From positions 29,608 to 93,607 of the forward strand of contig JAKUUR010000004.1 in the NCBI GenBank assembly GCA_022448455.1: DNA of 64,000 nt, given 5' to 3'. The stretch is from Candidatus Thioglobus autotrophicus. GTDB lineage: Bacteria; Pseudomonadota; Gammaproteobacteria; PS1; Pseudothioglobaceae. Every line of letters starts with the position of its first letter. The stretch's first letter is position 1. The translations under genes were made by a program, and so were the position numbers. Shown here piece by piece: positions 15,896-24,602 of the stretch. The notes under the pieces were generated by a model. The model worked only from the letters and a program-made list of their open reading frames with translations, was not told the DNA's origin and searched no databases.

Positions 15896-17118
15896 AGTCT
15901 CTCTTCCGATATCAGAAGATCGGCACTGATTTTTTCAATTTCAGGAATGAGTTTCGGGATTTGACTGCTGGTTCCAACAATACGTGTTTTCCTAACCAGT
16001 TCAACACTGGGTAATATTTTTCCAATTGGCTCAAAACTAACCAATACCTGCTCCAGAGAATCCAAAAAATATTGGATATCAGTAAAAGACAATTCCCCTA
16101 TATTTCCAACCTGAAAAACACGATTCTTAAAGCAACCTTTTCCCTCGTAGATAATAATGGATTTTTCGCGCAATTTATGCCGCAAAACACCAACATCGAT
16201 ATGCGATGGAGTATAAACAGTGGTTAATACCGAGCACATGTCTTTCTGATTAATTACAAACTTAAGCCCCATACTCAGCATACCTTGTCTTAACATATTG
16301 GCCTTGTCTCTCAGATCGGCATAGCGATTTACAACACCTTCGTTGAGTATATTGGATAGCGCTTGCTCTAGAGCATAGAACAAGTGTACCGCTGGTGTAT
16401 TCGGTGTCTGCGAAAAAGTTCTTATAAAATCATAAAATTTATACAAATTTAGATACATCGATTTAATGGCAAGAGTCTTTAATTTCTCAAACTCTTGAGT
16501 TTGACCAACCACAAAAGACAATCCAGGATAAGAGCCGATTGCCTTTGAACTCGAACTTGAGCAAAATGCAATGTGGCATTTTTCCAGATCAATTACTTCT
16601 GCGCCTGCGCTGCTTACACAGTCGACAATAAATATCGCACCATGTGATTTTGCAAGTTTGCCGATTTCTTCCAAAGGATTTAACATGCCAGAACTGGTTT
16701 CATGGTGAACCATGGCAATGACATCAATCTTCTGTATCTGCAAAAAATCTTCAATTTTTTTCAGGCTCAGTTTTTCTCCCCAGTTAAATTCCAGTAAAAA
16801 AGTATTTTCATTATGAATCTTAGATATGTTGTGTAGTCTTTCGCCAAACTCGCCATTAGACAGAATAAGAATATTCTTCCTTTCAACAACTGAAGACAAC
16901 ATTGATTCATTGGCGGCAGTTCCCGAGCCGGTAATGACTACCGCTCGATAATCCGCTGTATTCTTTATCTCGAAGAGTGTGAGTAATTTATTCTCAATAC
17001 TTTGTAACAAATAATCAAAATCGATTTCACGATGACAAATATCTTGTTTACAAATAGCCTCTCGTACATTCTGAGCCACATTGACTGGGCCCGGTGTAAA
17101 TAACAAATGTTGATTCAC
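15892..17118 (-). CDS. phnW: 2-aminoethylphosphonate:pyruvate transaminase-like class V aminotransferase
   Basis: The 408-residue protein begins LLFTPGPVNVAQNVREA, typical of PhnW, and has the PLP aspartate in IVDCVSSAG (Asp166) and the PLP lysine at Lys192 (SSSSSKAIGSYPG). PhnW-type enzymes interconvert phosphonoacetaldehyde/alanine and AEP/pyruvate. In a cassette with a cytidylyltransferase and a CDP-alcohol phosphotransferase it probably works towards AEP. Length exceeds the usual ~365 residues by about 40; the extra C-terminal part (after about residue 365) has no motif I recognise. pepM and ppd, which would supply phosphonoacetaldehyde, are absent from this window. Confidence 0.82.
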   Translation of the reverse strand: MNQHLLFTPGPVNVAQNVREAICKQDICHREIDFDYLLQSIENKLLTLFEIKNTADYRAVVITGSGTAANESMLSSVVERKNILILSNGEFGERLHNISKIHNENTFLLEFNWGEKLSLKKIEDFLQIQKIDVIAMVHHETSSGMLNPLEEIGKLAKSHGAIFIVDCVSSAGAEVIDLEKCHIAFCSSSSSKAIGSYPGLSFVVGQTQEFEKLKTLAIKSMYLNLYKFYDFIRTFSQTPNTPAVHLFYALEQALSNILNEGVVNRYADLRDKANMLRQGMLSMGLKFVINQKDMCSVLTTVYTPSHIDVGVLRHKLREKSIIIYEGKGCFKNRVFQVGNIGELSFTDIQYFLDSLEQVLVSFEPIGKILPSVELVRKTRIVGTSSQIPKLIPEIEKISADLLISEERL

Positions 17119-17123
17119 TTTTT

Positions 17124-17324
17124 TTAGTTACTCCTAATATTATTCCGCATCCCTATCATTAGTGATGCGTCAGCCACTTTCATTAATAAATGAACTGTCA
17201 TCAGGAAACCCTCCGCTGTTCTTCTAGGATATCGGCTAATAACTTCATGACTTGCATTTGAACGGTCACATCCAAAGCCTACAGTTGGCTCGTCAGAGAG
17301 CAGCAGCTTCACCGATAAATACAA
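17124..17324 (-). pseudogene. Possible decayed ABC-transporter ATPase C-terminal fragment
   Basis: A 66-codon open stretch reads LLLSDEPTVGFG (Walker B and D-loop-like) and later MTVHLLMKVAD (H-loop-like), in the order and approximate spacing of ABC ATPases. No Walker A or signature motif is present in the window, and no start with a ribosome-binding site is evident. It begins 6 bases upstream of phnW. The resemblance is by eye and could be chance. Confidence 0.3.
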
Positions 17325-17598
17325 CTGTACGGTTGCTTATCTCGGTCTTGTGCTAATGCAGACAAAAGCCAACAGTGTATTTTAGCACATTTGCTTTGTC
17401 AACACTACACTAGAGCGAATAGTCGTCTTGGTAACGAACATCGCAGATAACTAATGTGGAAAAGTGATTGCGCTCTTCATCTGCGGGGATACTGGTATAG
17501 ATGTTGGGGTATTATTGCACTAATGTTGGACGAAGAAGACCAAAGTAGCACTATTCAGACACATATTAATGCAACAATTTTTTGAGGATGCTTTAGTA

Positions 17599-17621
17599 GG
17601 GGGGGTGAGTGGTGGAGGGAC
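17599..17621 (+). repeat. G-rich element, copy 2
   Basis: Seven G followed by TGAGTGGTGGAGGGACA, similar to the element at 13624-13644 and in the same orientation. With several closely spaced G runs it could form a two-layer G-quadruplex. It lies in the gene-free stretch upstream of phnW. Confidence 0.35.
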
Positions 17622-17686
17622 AGACCATCGAAGAGTAAGATATAACCCTTACCGATAAAGGATAGTCAACTTAATTAAAAGAATTA

Positions 17687-17710
17687 TATACACAATAATA
17701 TACACAATAA
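17687..17710 (+). repeat. 12-bp perfect tandem duplication
   Basis: The unit TATACACAATAA occurs twice head to tail without mismatch. It lies in the gene-free region and overlaps no promoter that I can support. It probably arose by slippage in AT-rich DNA. Confidence 0.6.
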
Positions 17711-17895
17711 AAAGTGGTAGCTCATTAGATACATAGTATATATTTATTAATTTTACTAGGAAAATCAATGACTTATAAGAACATTAGTTTCCTGTTGATA
17801 AAGATTAGATAAATATCCACCCTCCTTCGCATATTTATTTAGACTTTGACCCCCCAGGGGGAGGCTCATTGCTCTTGGCTATGTATTAATATAAC

Positions 17896-17927
17896 CTCCC
17901 TCACACATCAAACGAAATTTGGACTTT
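17896..17927 (+). repeat. 32-bp direct repeat, left copy
   Basis: Starts CTCCCTCACACATC and ends AATTTGGACTTT. It matches the copy at 20799-20830 at 31 of 32 positions, in the same orientation. The pair brackets the CoA-transferase/glutaryl-CoA-dehydrogenase operon. A weaker relative (CCTCC, then AGACTTTG, then CTCATTGCT) lies just before it at 17821-17873. Confidence 0.8.
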
Positions 17928-18307
17928 GCGGTTGTTTTCTCATTGCTGAAGCAATCAAGACTCTCTTTCTACTGTGCCAGTAAAATCAATCTTTTTAATC
18001 GCGAAATTGTTCAGTAAATTAAGCCATACAGCCCAAATTATTTCAGAAGCTACTGTCATCAATAGTATTAATAATTCAGGGGATTTTCGAGCTGTTTTCA
18101 TAGCCTGTTAACTATACTTTTAAAGCTGTAATATGAAAGATCTTAAAAGTCTTAATCTTGACTAAGATAAGGATGCTATGAAGATAATATAAATTCATTA
18201 ATTTAAATTATGCATGTATTAATAGTTATAACTCACGGCATTAGACGAAAAGAGTCACTTAAATTCTTCTTCATACCAATAGCTATTTTGTTCCGCTCTT
18301 AAATTGA

Positions 18308-19522
18308 TTAAGAGACGATACCACTTTCTCTAAGGTGTTGAATTTTTTCACTATCATATCCGAGCTCACTTGATAAGATTTGCTCGCAATGCTCTGATAG
18401 ATCTGGCGACGCTGATCTATATTGCAAGGGTGTTTCGGAAAGATTGATTGGCGAGGCAATAGTGTAAATCTGTTTGTCACAATTATCAGGAATTTTCCTA
18501 ACTAGATTTCTATGCTTTATTTGCGAGTGGTTAAAGACTTCTTGCAAAGTGTTGATAGGTCCGCAGGGGATATCCAATGTTTCCAATTGATTAACCCACC
18601 AAACTGTCGGCTGTGATAGAAGGATTTTACTTAAATGTTCAATAAGAGATTCTCGATTAATCACTCGCTGTTCATTGGTTTGGAAGTTGGGGTTATCTGC
18701 TAACTCTGGTCGCTCAACAAACTGGCAAAATTTTCTAAATTGAGTGTCATTGCCAATCGCAAGCATTATTATTCCATCGCTAGTATTAAAAGTTTGGTAG
18801 GGTACGATATTAGGATGGGCATTTCCTTGGCGCTTTGGATTATTTCCAGTCGCTAAATAGTTCAAGCCTTGATTCGCAAGGGTTGCTGCTTGAACATCTA
18901 ACAAAGCGATATCAATATATTGTCCTTTATCAATATGGTTGCGTGCCATCAAAGCTGCAAGTATTGCGTTACTACAGTAGAGACCAGTCATTATGTCAGT
19001 AAGTGCGACTCCTACTTTCATTGGCTCTCCATTAGCCACGCCAGTGATACTCATCAGTCCTCCCTCACCCTGTATCATAGCGTCGTATCCGGCCCGTTCT
19101 GATGAAGGACCAGTTTGGCCAAAACCCGTAATGGAACAGTAAATTAAATTCGGATTAAGTAATTTCAATTTAGGATAATCAAGACCATATCTTGCGAGAG
19201 CACCAACTTTGAAATTCTCAATAAAGACATCGGCATTTTTCACCAAATCCTTGATAATTTGCTGACCAGTTTTATGTTGTATATCAATTGCAATAGATTG
19301 TTTATTTCGATTGGTAGAGTGGAAGTAGGCTGCCTGAGGAGGTTGAGTGGAAGTTTTTTCCTTGATAAATGGCGGTCCCCAATATCTTGTATCGTCGCCT
19401 TTGTTGGGTCGCTCTATTTTAATAACCTGAGCACCAAAATCAGCAAGCATCTGTGATGCCCATGGTCCTGCTAAAATACGGCTCAAGTCAATAACTTTTA
19501 TTCCTTTAAGGGCTACTGTCAT
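18308..19522 (-). CDS. CaiB/BaiF family (class III) CoA-transferase
   Basis: The 404-residue protein shows the class III CoA-transferase pattern: GIKVIDLSRILAGPWASQMLADFGAQVIKIE at the N terminus (in two shorter conserved blocks), and GYDAMIQGEGGLMSITG holding the catalytic aspartate. Such enzymes move CoA between carboxylic acids. Its start overlaps the stop of the glutaryl-CoA-dehydrogenase-like gene (TAATG). A glutarate CoA-transferase role, as for mammalian SUGCT, is therefore the best guess. Carnitine CoA-transfer is an alternative, because a butyrobetaine-hydroxylase-like gene lies 9 kb away, but is less likely. Confidence 0.85.
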   Translation of the reverse strand: MTVALKGIKVIDLSRILAGPWASQMLADFGAQVIKIERPNKGDDTRYWGPPFIKEKTSTQPPQAAYFHSTNRNKQSIAIDIQHKTGQQIIKDLVKNADVFIENFKVGALARYGLDYPKLKLLNPNLIYCSITGFGQTGPSSERAGYDAMIQGEGGLMSITGVANGEPMKVGVALTDIMTGLYCSNAILAALMARNHIDKGQYIDIALLDVQAATLANQGLNYLATGNNPKRQGNAHPNIVPYQTFNTSDGIIMLAIGNDTQFRKFCQFVERPELADNPNFQTNEQRVINRESLIEHLSKILLSQPTVWWVNQLETLDIPCGPINTLQEVFNHSQIKHRNLVRKIPDNCDKQIYTIASPINLSETPLQYRSASPDLSEHCEQILSSELGYDSEKIQHLRESGIVS

Positions 19523-20703
19523 TAGAAAAAAGCTTGTATGCCAGTAATCGCTTTGCCTAAGATGAGTGCGTGGATATCATGTGTACCTTCATAAGTATTA
19601 ACTGTTTCAAGGTTCATCATATGGCGAATAATGTGATATTCATCGACTATTCCATATGCTCCGTGCATATCTCTAGCACTACGGGCAATATTTAAAGCCT
19701 TTCCACAGGAATTACGCTTCATCATTGAAATGAGCTCAACAGGACAATGATCGTTGTCCATTAGGCGACCCATCTGTAAGCAACCTTGCAATCCAAGACT
19801 AATATCAGTTAGCATATCGGCAAGTTTTTTTTGAATGAGCTGGTTGCTGGCTAATGGACGATTAAATTGTTTTCGTTCTAAGGTGTAGTTTCGTGTTGAC
19901 TGATAACAGAATTCAGCAGCGCCGAGGACTCCCCAAGCGATACCATAACGCGCTTTATTTAAGCAGCCAAATGGACCTGCAAGGCCGCTAATATTGGGAA
20001 AAAGGTTCTCATCGGGCACAAAAACATTGTCCATTACGATTTCTCCAGTAATAGAGGTTCGCAGTGAGAATTTACCATTTATTTTTGGTGCCGACAATCC
20101 ATTCATGCCCTTTTCAAGAATAAAACCTCGGACTACACCATCTAACTTTGCCCAAACAACAAACACATCTGCAATAGGAGAATTGGTAATCCACATTTTA
20201 TTGCCGGTTAGACGATAACCTCCTTCAATCTTTTCAGCACTTGTAGACATTGAAGCGGGGTCACTACCTGAGTTTGGTTCAGTTAATCCAAAACAACCAA
20301 CCAACTCACCGCTGAGCAATTTTGGTAGATATTTACTTTTTTGTTCTTCGCTACCATAACTATATATTGGGTGAATTACAAGAGAAGACTGAACACTCAT
20401 TACTGAACGATAGCCACTATCAATACGTTCAATTTCACGAGCAATAAGACCATAGCTGACATAATTGACCTCACTACCGCCATACTTTGCAGGCAAGGTT
20501 GGACCTAAAAGGCCAAGTTCTCCCAGTTCGGTTACAATATTACGATCAAACGTTTCATTTCTATTAGCCATCAGCACTCGAGGTGCTAAATATTCCTGAC
20601 AGTAATCGTGAGCTGTATCGCGGATAAGTTTTTCTTCGCCACTCAGCTGACCTTCTAAAAACATACTATCTTGCCAGTTAAAATTTGTTAATGATTGGCT
20701 CAT
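19522..20703 (-). CDS. gcdH: Acyl-CoA dehydrogenase, glutaryl-CoA dehydrogenase type
   Basis: The 393-residue flavoenzyme is close to GcdH by eye: the [17 protein letters not shown] segment, [22 protein letters not shown], and the C-terminal [15 protein letters not shown] holding the catalytic glutamate in YEGT. GcdH oxidises and decarboxylates glutaryl-CoA to crotonyl-CoA and passes electrons to ETF. It is first in a two-gene operon with the class III CoA-transferase. The repeat copy at 20799-20830 lies about 100 bases upstream of its start. Confidence 0.88.
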   Translation of the reverse strand: MSQSLTNFNWQDSMFLEGQLSGEEKLIRDTAHDYCQEYLAPRVLMANRNETFDRNIVTELGELGLLGPTLPAKYGGSEVNYVSYGLIAREIERIDSGYRSVMSVQSSLVIHPIYSYGSEEQKSKYLPKLLSGELVGCFGLTEPNSGSDPASMSTSAEKIEGGYRLTGNKMWITNSPIADVFVVWAKLDGVVRGFILEKGMNGLSAPKINGKFSLRTSITGEIVMDNVFVPDENLFPNISGLAGPFGCLNKARYGIAWGVLGAAEFCYQSTRNYTLERKQFNRPLASNQLIQKKLADMLTDISLGLQGCLQMGRLMDNDHCPVELISMMKRNSCGKALNIARSARDMHGAYGIVDEYHIIRHMMNLETVNTYEGTHDIHALILGKAITGIQAFF

Positions 20704-20798
20704 ATAATTTCCATATATAGGTATTAAATCTGTGATTAAGGATAGATTATATCTAAAAAATTTCTATTGCAGTAATCACTATCAAGGTTATGTACACT

Positions 20799-20830
20799 CT
20801 CCCTCACACATCAAACGGAATTTGGACTTT
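20799..20830 (+). repeat. 32-bp direct repeat, right copy
   Basis: Differs from the copy at 17896-17927 at one position (G for A in the AAACGRAATT part). It lies between the divergent gcdH-like and zincin-like genes, 38 bases before the latter. The two copies are 2.9 kb apart in direct orientation. Confidence 0.8.
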
Positions 20831-20867
20831 TATTTATACTAAGTTCAAATTGAAATATAATGAATAA

Positions 20868-21611
20868 ATGAAAAAACTACTCTTACTTATAGCATTATCT
20901 TTTATCTCAACTCAGAGTTTTTGTAAAGAACCTCCATTTTGGGGAACAATTTTTATTGACCCCAACATTGTTACTGCTTCAGATCCCTCGGCTTTTAAAA
21001 GTATTTCATACAAAGGACAAGCCTCAAGACAAATGTATGACAAGAGAAGCTCTTGGGTTAACTTACAGGCTTTTTTATTTGAAGCTAAATTTGAAGATGG
21101 AAGCATAATTGAGATGCAAGTAAACCCTGAATTTAAAGATAAGTCACTTGCAGAGGCTGAGGCTAAAAAGTATGCCTGGTTAATTGGACAACTTCCAGTA
21201 GTTCTTAGGAAAGATATACAAACATCTTGGATTCACAAAGGAATTAACCCTTATGGAGGCGGCAATAACAATATATTAATCCATACTGGCCAAACGAAAG
21301 AATATGAAAGAGATGGTATTTTAGAGGAGACTCTAATTCATGAGGCCTCACACACATCTCTAGATTCATATCATGCCAATAATTATGCTTGGCTTAACGC
21401 ACAATCGAAGGATAATAATTTTATTTCGAATTACGCTAGAGACAATCCCTTGAGGGAAGATATTGCTGAAAGTTTTCTAACGTATATAGCAGCGATTCAT
21501 CTAAGTGACAGAATTTCATCTGAACTGAAGTTACAAATACTTTCAACTATACCAAACAGAATTGAGTATTTTGAAAATCAGAACTTTGACCTATCTCAAT
21601 ACTCAAGATAG
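20868..21611 (+). CDS. Secreted HExxH zincin-like protein of unknown function
   Basis: The 247-residue protein has a signal peptide (MKKLLLLIALSFISTQSFC, with likely cleavage before KEPP), so it should be periplasmic or exported. The only motif is the zinc-protease type sequence HEASH (His158, Glu159, His162), followed about 40 residues later by EDIAES (Glu197-Glu201), whose glutamate could be the third zinc ligand of a gluzincin. I do not recognise a named family. It is a single gene between the repeat copy and tmRNA. Confidence 0.7.
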   Translation: MKKLLLLIALSFISTQSFCKEPPFWGTIFIDPNIVTASDPSAFKSISYKGQASRQMYDKRSSWVNLQAFLFEAKFEDGSIIEMQVNPEFKDKSLAEAEAKKYAWLIGQLPVVLRKDIQTSWIHKGINPYGGGNNNILIHTGQTKEYERDGILEETLIHEASHTSLDSYHANNYAWLNAQSKDNNFISNYARDNPLREDIAESFLTYIAAIHLSDRISSELKLQILSTIPNRIEYFENQNFDLSQYSR

Positions 21612-21687
21612 ATAGTCTCTCTCATAACCACTCCGCTATAGTCGCAACGATTTAATACTATGTAAGCATCAAGGCTGAGTGATTTAG

Positions 21688-21748
21688 ACGCTCTACAACC
21701 CTTATGATTAGTGGTTTATAATCAAGTAAAGGTTGTTATAGAGGGCGT
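21688..21748. other. Long imperfect hairpin between zincin gene and tmRNA
   Basis: The 13 bases ACGCTCTACAACC at 21688-21700 can pair with 21731-21748 with one bulge. Inside, TGATTA (21705) pairs with TAATCA (21719) around an 8-base loop. There is no clear U run on either side. It may stop transcripts from the convergent zincin and tmRNA genes, or protect an RNA end. Confidence 0.35.
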
Positions 21749-21763
21749 TAAAGATAAGATGTT

Positions 21764-22112
21764 TGGTGGAGATGGGGGGAATTGAACCCCCGTCCGAAAA
21801 CCTTCAGTCAAGAAGTCTACATGCTTAGTACAGGCCTATTGCTTTAACTTTTTACCACCCGGCCAACAGGGATGTAGAAAGCGATTTTAGATTAGGTTTT
21901 AACCCTATTACCCTAAAAAAATAATAGTGGCGAGTCTGTAAGCGACCGTTATCCCAAAAGCACAGACAACTTCTAAGTAACGGTTAGCATTATGCTGCTA
22001 AAGCGTAGTTGTCTTCGTTTGCAACTATTATTTAAAGAACGTTTTTACGAGCAATCTTTATCCTCGACATGCATCCTTGAAATCCAACTCCTCGTCGAAG
22101 CCAGTCATCCCC
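21764..22112 (-). ncRNA. ssrA: Transfer-messenger RNA
   Basis: The 349-nt gene reads 5' GGGGATGACTGGCTTCGACG and ends with a tRNA-like T-arm (TTCAATTCCCCCC-type) and an encoded CCA at 21764-21766. The tag frame is GCA AAC GAA GAC AAC TAC GCT TTA GCA GCA TAA, giving ANEDNYALAA; the E. coli tag is ANDENYALAA. tmRNA with SmpB rescues stalled ribosomes and marks peptides for ClpXP and related proteases. It lies 33 bases downstream of tyrS on the same strand but has its own -10. Confidence 0.95.
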
Positions 22113-22122
22113 AGATGCTTAC

Positions 22123-22128
22123 ATTATA
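22123..22128 (-). promoter_or_regulatory. -10 element of the tmRNA promoter
   Basis: On the minus strand a perfect TATAAT lies 10 bases before the GGGG 5' end of tmRNA, in the correct place for a sigma-70 -10. No good -35 is seen 16-18 bases further upstream, where the tyrS stop region begins. The distance to a defined RNA 5' end makes this -10 credible. Confidence 0.6.
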
Positions 22129-22145
22129 CGCTTCATTATGAGAAT

Positions 22146-23330
22146 TTAGCTAATTGTAACTCGTGCAAATTTTCTTTTGCCAACCTGATACACTGAGGTA
22201 CCTGCTGTTGGCTCAAGATCCTTGTTGGTAATTTTTTCGCCATCCATTTTAGCTGCCCCTTGCTTGATCATACGGAATGCTTCGGAAGTCGAACTAACTA
22301 AGTTTGAGTCTTTTAGAAGGTTGGCAATCTTGGTTCCATTTTGAAAGGTAAATTCGTCCATCTTATCAGGGGTTTGGTTTTTAGCAAACCGGTCAATGAA
22401 GTTTTGTTGAGCTTGTTTTGCTAGTTCATTGCTATGGAAACGTGTAATAATCTCTTCTGCTAAGCGAAATTTAATATTTCTTGGGTTTTCGCCATCTTCA
22501 ACTTCCTTTTTCCAAGACTCAATTGTTTCTAATGATTCAAAACTCAACAGCTCAAGGTAGCGCCACATCAGCTCGTCTGATATTGACATAAGCTTGCCAA
22601 ACATATCATCAGGAGTCTCGTCGATACCGATATAGTTATCTAATGACTTGCTCATCTTTTGAACTCCATCAAGACCTTCTAATAATGGCATTGTAAGAAT
22701 CACTTGTGGCTCTTTTCCGGCTTGTTTTTGAAGGTCTCTGCCCATTAAAAGGTTAAATTTTTGATCTGTTCCTCCTAGCTCCATGTCAGCCTGAAGTGCA
22801 AGTGAGTCATAACCTTGGACTAGAGGGTATAAGAATTCATGTATTGAAATTGCTTGCTCAGACTTGTAGCGTTTGGAAAAATCATCCCGCTCTAGCATTC
22901 TTGCGACTGTTTGTTTTGATGCCAAAGAAACCATCTCCGAAGAACTCATCTTTCCCATCCATTCAGAATTAAAAACTATCCTTGTTTTGTCTTTATCTAG
23001 TATTTTGAAGACTTGCTCTTGATAACTTTTAGAATTTTCAAGCACTTCATCTTTTGTGAGCGGTTTGCGAGTTACATTTTTACCACTTGGGTCACCGATC
23101 ATGCCAGTAAAGTCGCCAATCAAGAAAATGATTTCGTGGCCAAGATCTTGAAGTTGCTTCATCTTGTTAATAACAACTGTATGTCCAAGGTGCAAGTCTG
23201 GTGCAGTTGGATCAAAGCCCACCTTGATTCTTAGAGGTTTATTTTTTTGCAGCTTTTTCTTGAGCTCTTCAAGGGGCAGTATTTCATCTGCACCTCTTTC
23301 AAAAATGGCTAATGTGTCTTGAATTGTCAT
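22146..23330 (-). CDS. tyrS: Tyrosyl-tRNA synthetase
   Basis: The 394-residue class I synthetase has the HIGH-type motif HLGH ([10 protein letters not shown]) near residue 50 and the KMSKS motif ([10 protein letters not shown]) near residue 230. The C terminus is an S4-like RNA-binding domain. The motif form HLGH and the length fit the TyrZ-like subgroup found in many gammaproteobacteria. It is the last protein gene of a minus-strand run holA-proA-tyrS, with 12 bases between it and proA. Confidence 0.96.
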   Translation of the reverse strand: MTIQDTLAIFERGADEILPLEELKKKLQKNKPLRIKVGFDPTAPDLHLGHTVVINKMKQLQDLGHEIIFLIGDFTGMIGDPSGKNVTRKPLTKDEVLENSKSYQEQVFKILDKDKTRIVFNSEWMGKMSSSEMVSLASKQTVARMLERDDFSKRYKSEQAISIHEFLYPLVQGYDSLALQADMELGGTDQKFNLLMGRDLQKQAGKEPQVILTMPLLEGLDGVQKMSKSLDNYIGIDETPDDMFGKLMSISDELMWRYLELLSFESLETIESWKKEVEDGENPRNIKFRLAEEIITRFHSNELAKQAQQNFIDRFAKNQTPDKMDEFTFQNGTKIANLLKDSNLVSSTSEAFRMIKQGAAKMDGEKITNKDLEPTAGTSVYQVGKRKFARVTIS

Positions 23331-23342
23331 AATTGTGTCACT

Positions 23343-24602
23343 CTATGGCCTCGTATGTCCATCACCTAGGACGATATATTTTTGTGAAGTTAAGCCTTCA
23401 AGTCCAACTGGACCGCGTACATGAAATTTATCTGTACTGATGCCAATCTCTGCACCTAGACCATACTCAAAGCCATCTGCAAATGCTGTTGATGCGTTAA
23501 CCATCACTGAGGATGAGTCCACTTCGGCTAGAAATTTTCTTGCACTTGTTTTGTTTTCTGTGACGATAGTGTCGGTATGTGAAGACCCGTATTGCTCTAT
23601 ATGAGAAATAGCTTCATCCAATGAACTCACAATCTTTATTGATAGGATTGGAGCAAGGTACTCCTCACTCCAGTCATCTTCTGTGGCTGCAATGATTTTA
23701 TTTGAACGTTTTTGAGATTCTTGACATCCACGTAATTCCACTCCTTCTTCAACATATAAGTCAATCAGTTGATCGAATGTAGCAAAATCCAAATCCTGAT
23801 GAACTAGAAGTGTTTCTGTGGCGTTACAGACACCATATCGTCGGGTTTTGCCATTAAATGCTACATTTATAGCTTTCTGAGAGTCAGCCTCTTTGTCTAG
23901 GTAGGTGTGACATACACCGTGAAGGTGTTTAATGACTGGCATCCTGGCATTGGCGCTCACATTTTCAATTAAGCCTTTGCCACCTCTTGGTATGATAACA
24001 TCAACATAATCGCTAGCTTGAACAAGTCTTGTCACCGCCTCACGATCAGTGATGTCGATTAGTTGCACTGCGTCAAAATTTATGCCGGCCTCAGTTAATG
24101 CATCTTTAATACACTCATATAAAGCTCGGTTTGAGTTTATTGCATCCGAACTGCCCCGTAAAATTACCGCGTTACCTGATTTTAAACACAGAACTGCTGC
24201 GTCGATAGTGACATTTGGACGAGACTCATAGATCATTCCTATAACACCTATTGGTACTCTCATTTTGCCGACCTGAATACCACTAGGGCGATACTCTAAG
24301 TCGGTTATTTCACCGATTGGATCAGGAAGAGATGCGACTTGCTCTAAACCTTCAACAATGTCATTAATTCTTTCAGGATTGAGCATTAATCGATCTAAAA
24401 AGACATCATTTAAGCCGTTACTTTTCCCTTGAGTTAAATCCTGTTTATTGGCATCAAGTATCGCTTTTTGGTTTTTCTGGATATTACTGGCAATGTTATG
24501 CAAAACAGCATTTTTTGTTTCAGTATCTGCTGTGCGCAAGGAACGAGAGGCTTTTTTTGCCTTCTGTCCAAGATTTAAAATTAGTTCGGCTATTGAGTCC
24601 AT
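23343..24602 (-). CDS. proA: Gamma-glutamyl phosphate reductase
   Basis: The 419-residue aldehyde-dehydrogenase-fold enzyme makes glutamate semialdehyde from gamma-glutamyl phosphate, the second step of proline synthesis. Recognisable segments are [23 protein letters not shown] (in shorter pieces), [12 protein letters not shown], and the C-terminal [24 protein letters not shown]-type block. The cysteine in [14 protein letters not shown] is the expected catalytic one. It overlaps the end of holA by 13 bases. Its partner kinase proB is not in the window. Confidence 0.96.
   Translation of the reverse strand: MDSIAELILNLGQKAKKASRSLRTADTETKNAVLHNIASNIQKNQKAILDANKQDLTQGKSNGLNDVFLDRLMLNPERINDIVEGLEQVASLPDPIGEITDLEYRPSGIQVGKMRVPIGVIGMIYESRPNVTIDAAVLCLKSGNAVILRGSSDAINSNRALYECIKDALTEAGINFDAVQLIDITDREAVTRLVQASDYVDVIIPRGGKGLIENVSANARMPVIKHLHGVCHTYLDKEADSQKAINVAFNGKTRRYGVCNATETLLVHQDLDFATFDQLIDLYVEEGVELRGCQESQKRSNKIIAATEDDWSEEYLAPILSIKIVSSLDEAISHIEQYGSSHTDTIVTENKTSARKFLAEVDSSSVMVNASTAFADGFEYGLGAEIGISTDKFHVRGPVGLEGLTSQKYIVLGDGHTRP

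Larger units (their letters stand above)
17325..18282. other. About 960 bp without an intact gene; decayed, repeat-bearing
   Basis: No open frame of useful length or codon pattern is seen on either strand. The stretch contains a G-rich element (17599), an exact 12-bp tandem duplication (17687-17710), a C6-A-G5 hairpin-like palindrome near 17850-17862, and one copy of the 32-bp repeat (17896-17927). It separates the phosphonolipid cassette from the CoA-transferase/dehydrogenase operon and looks like genomic scar tissue from gene loss or insertion. Confidence 0.6.

Noticed and set aside
17850-17862. C6-A-G5 palindrome as a transcription terminator
   Set aside because: The stem has a one-base loop, no U run follows, and no gene ends nearby.
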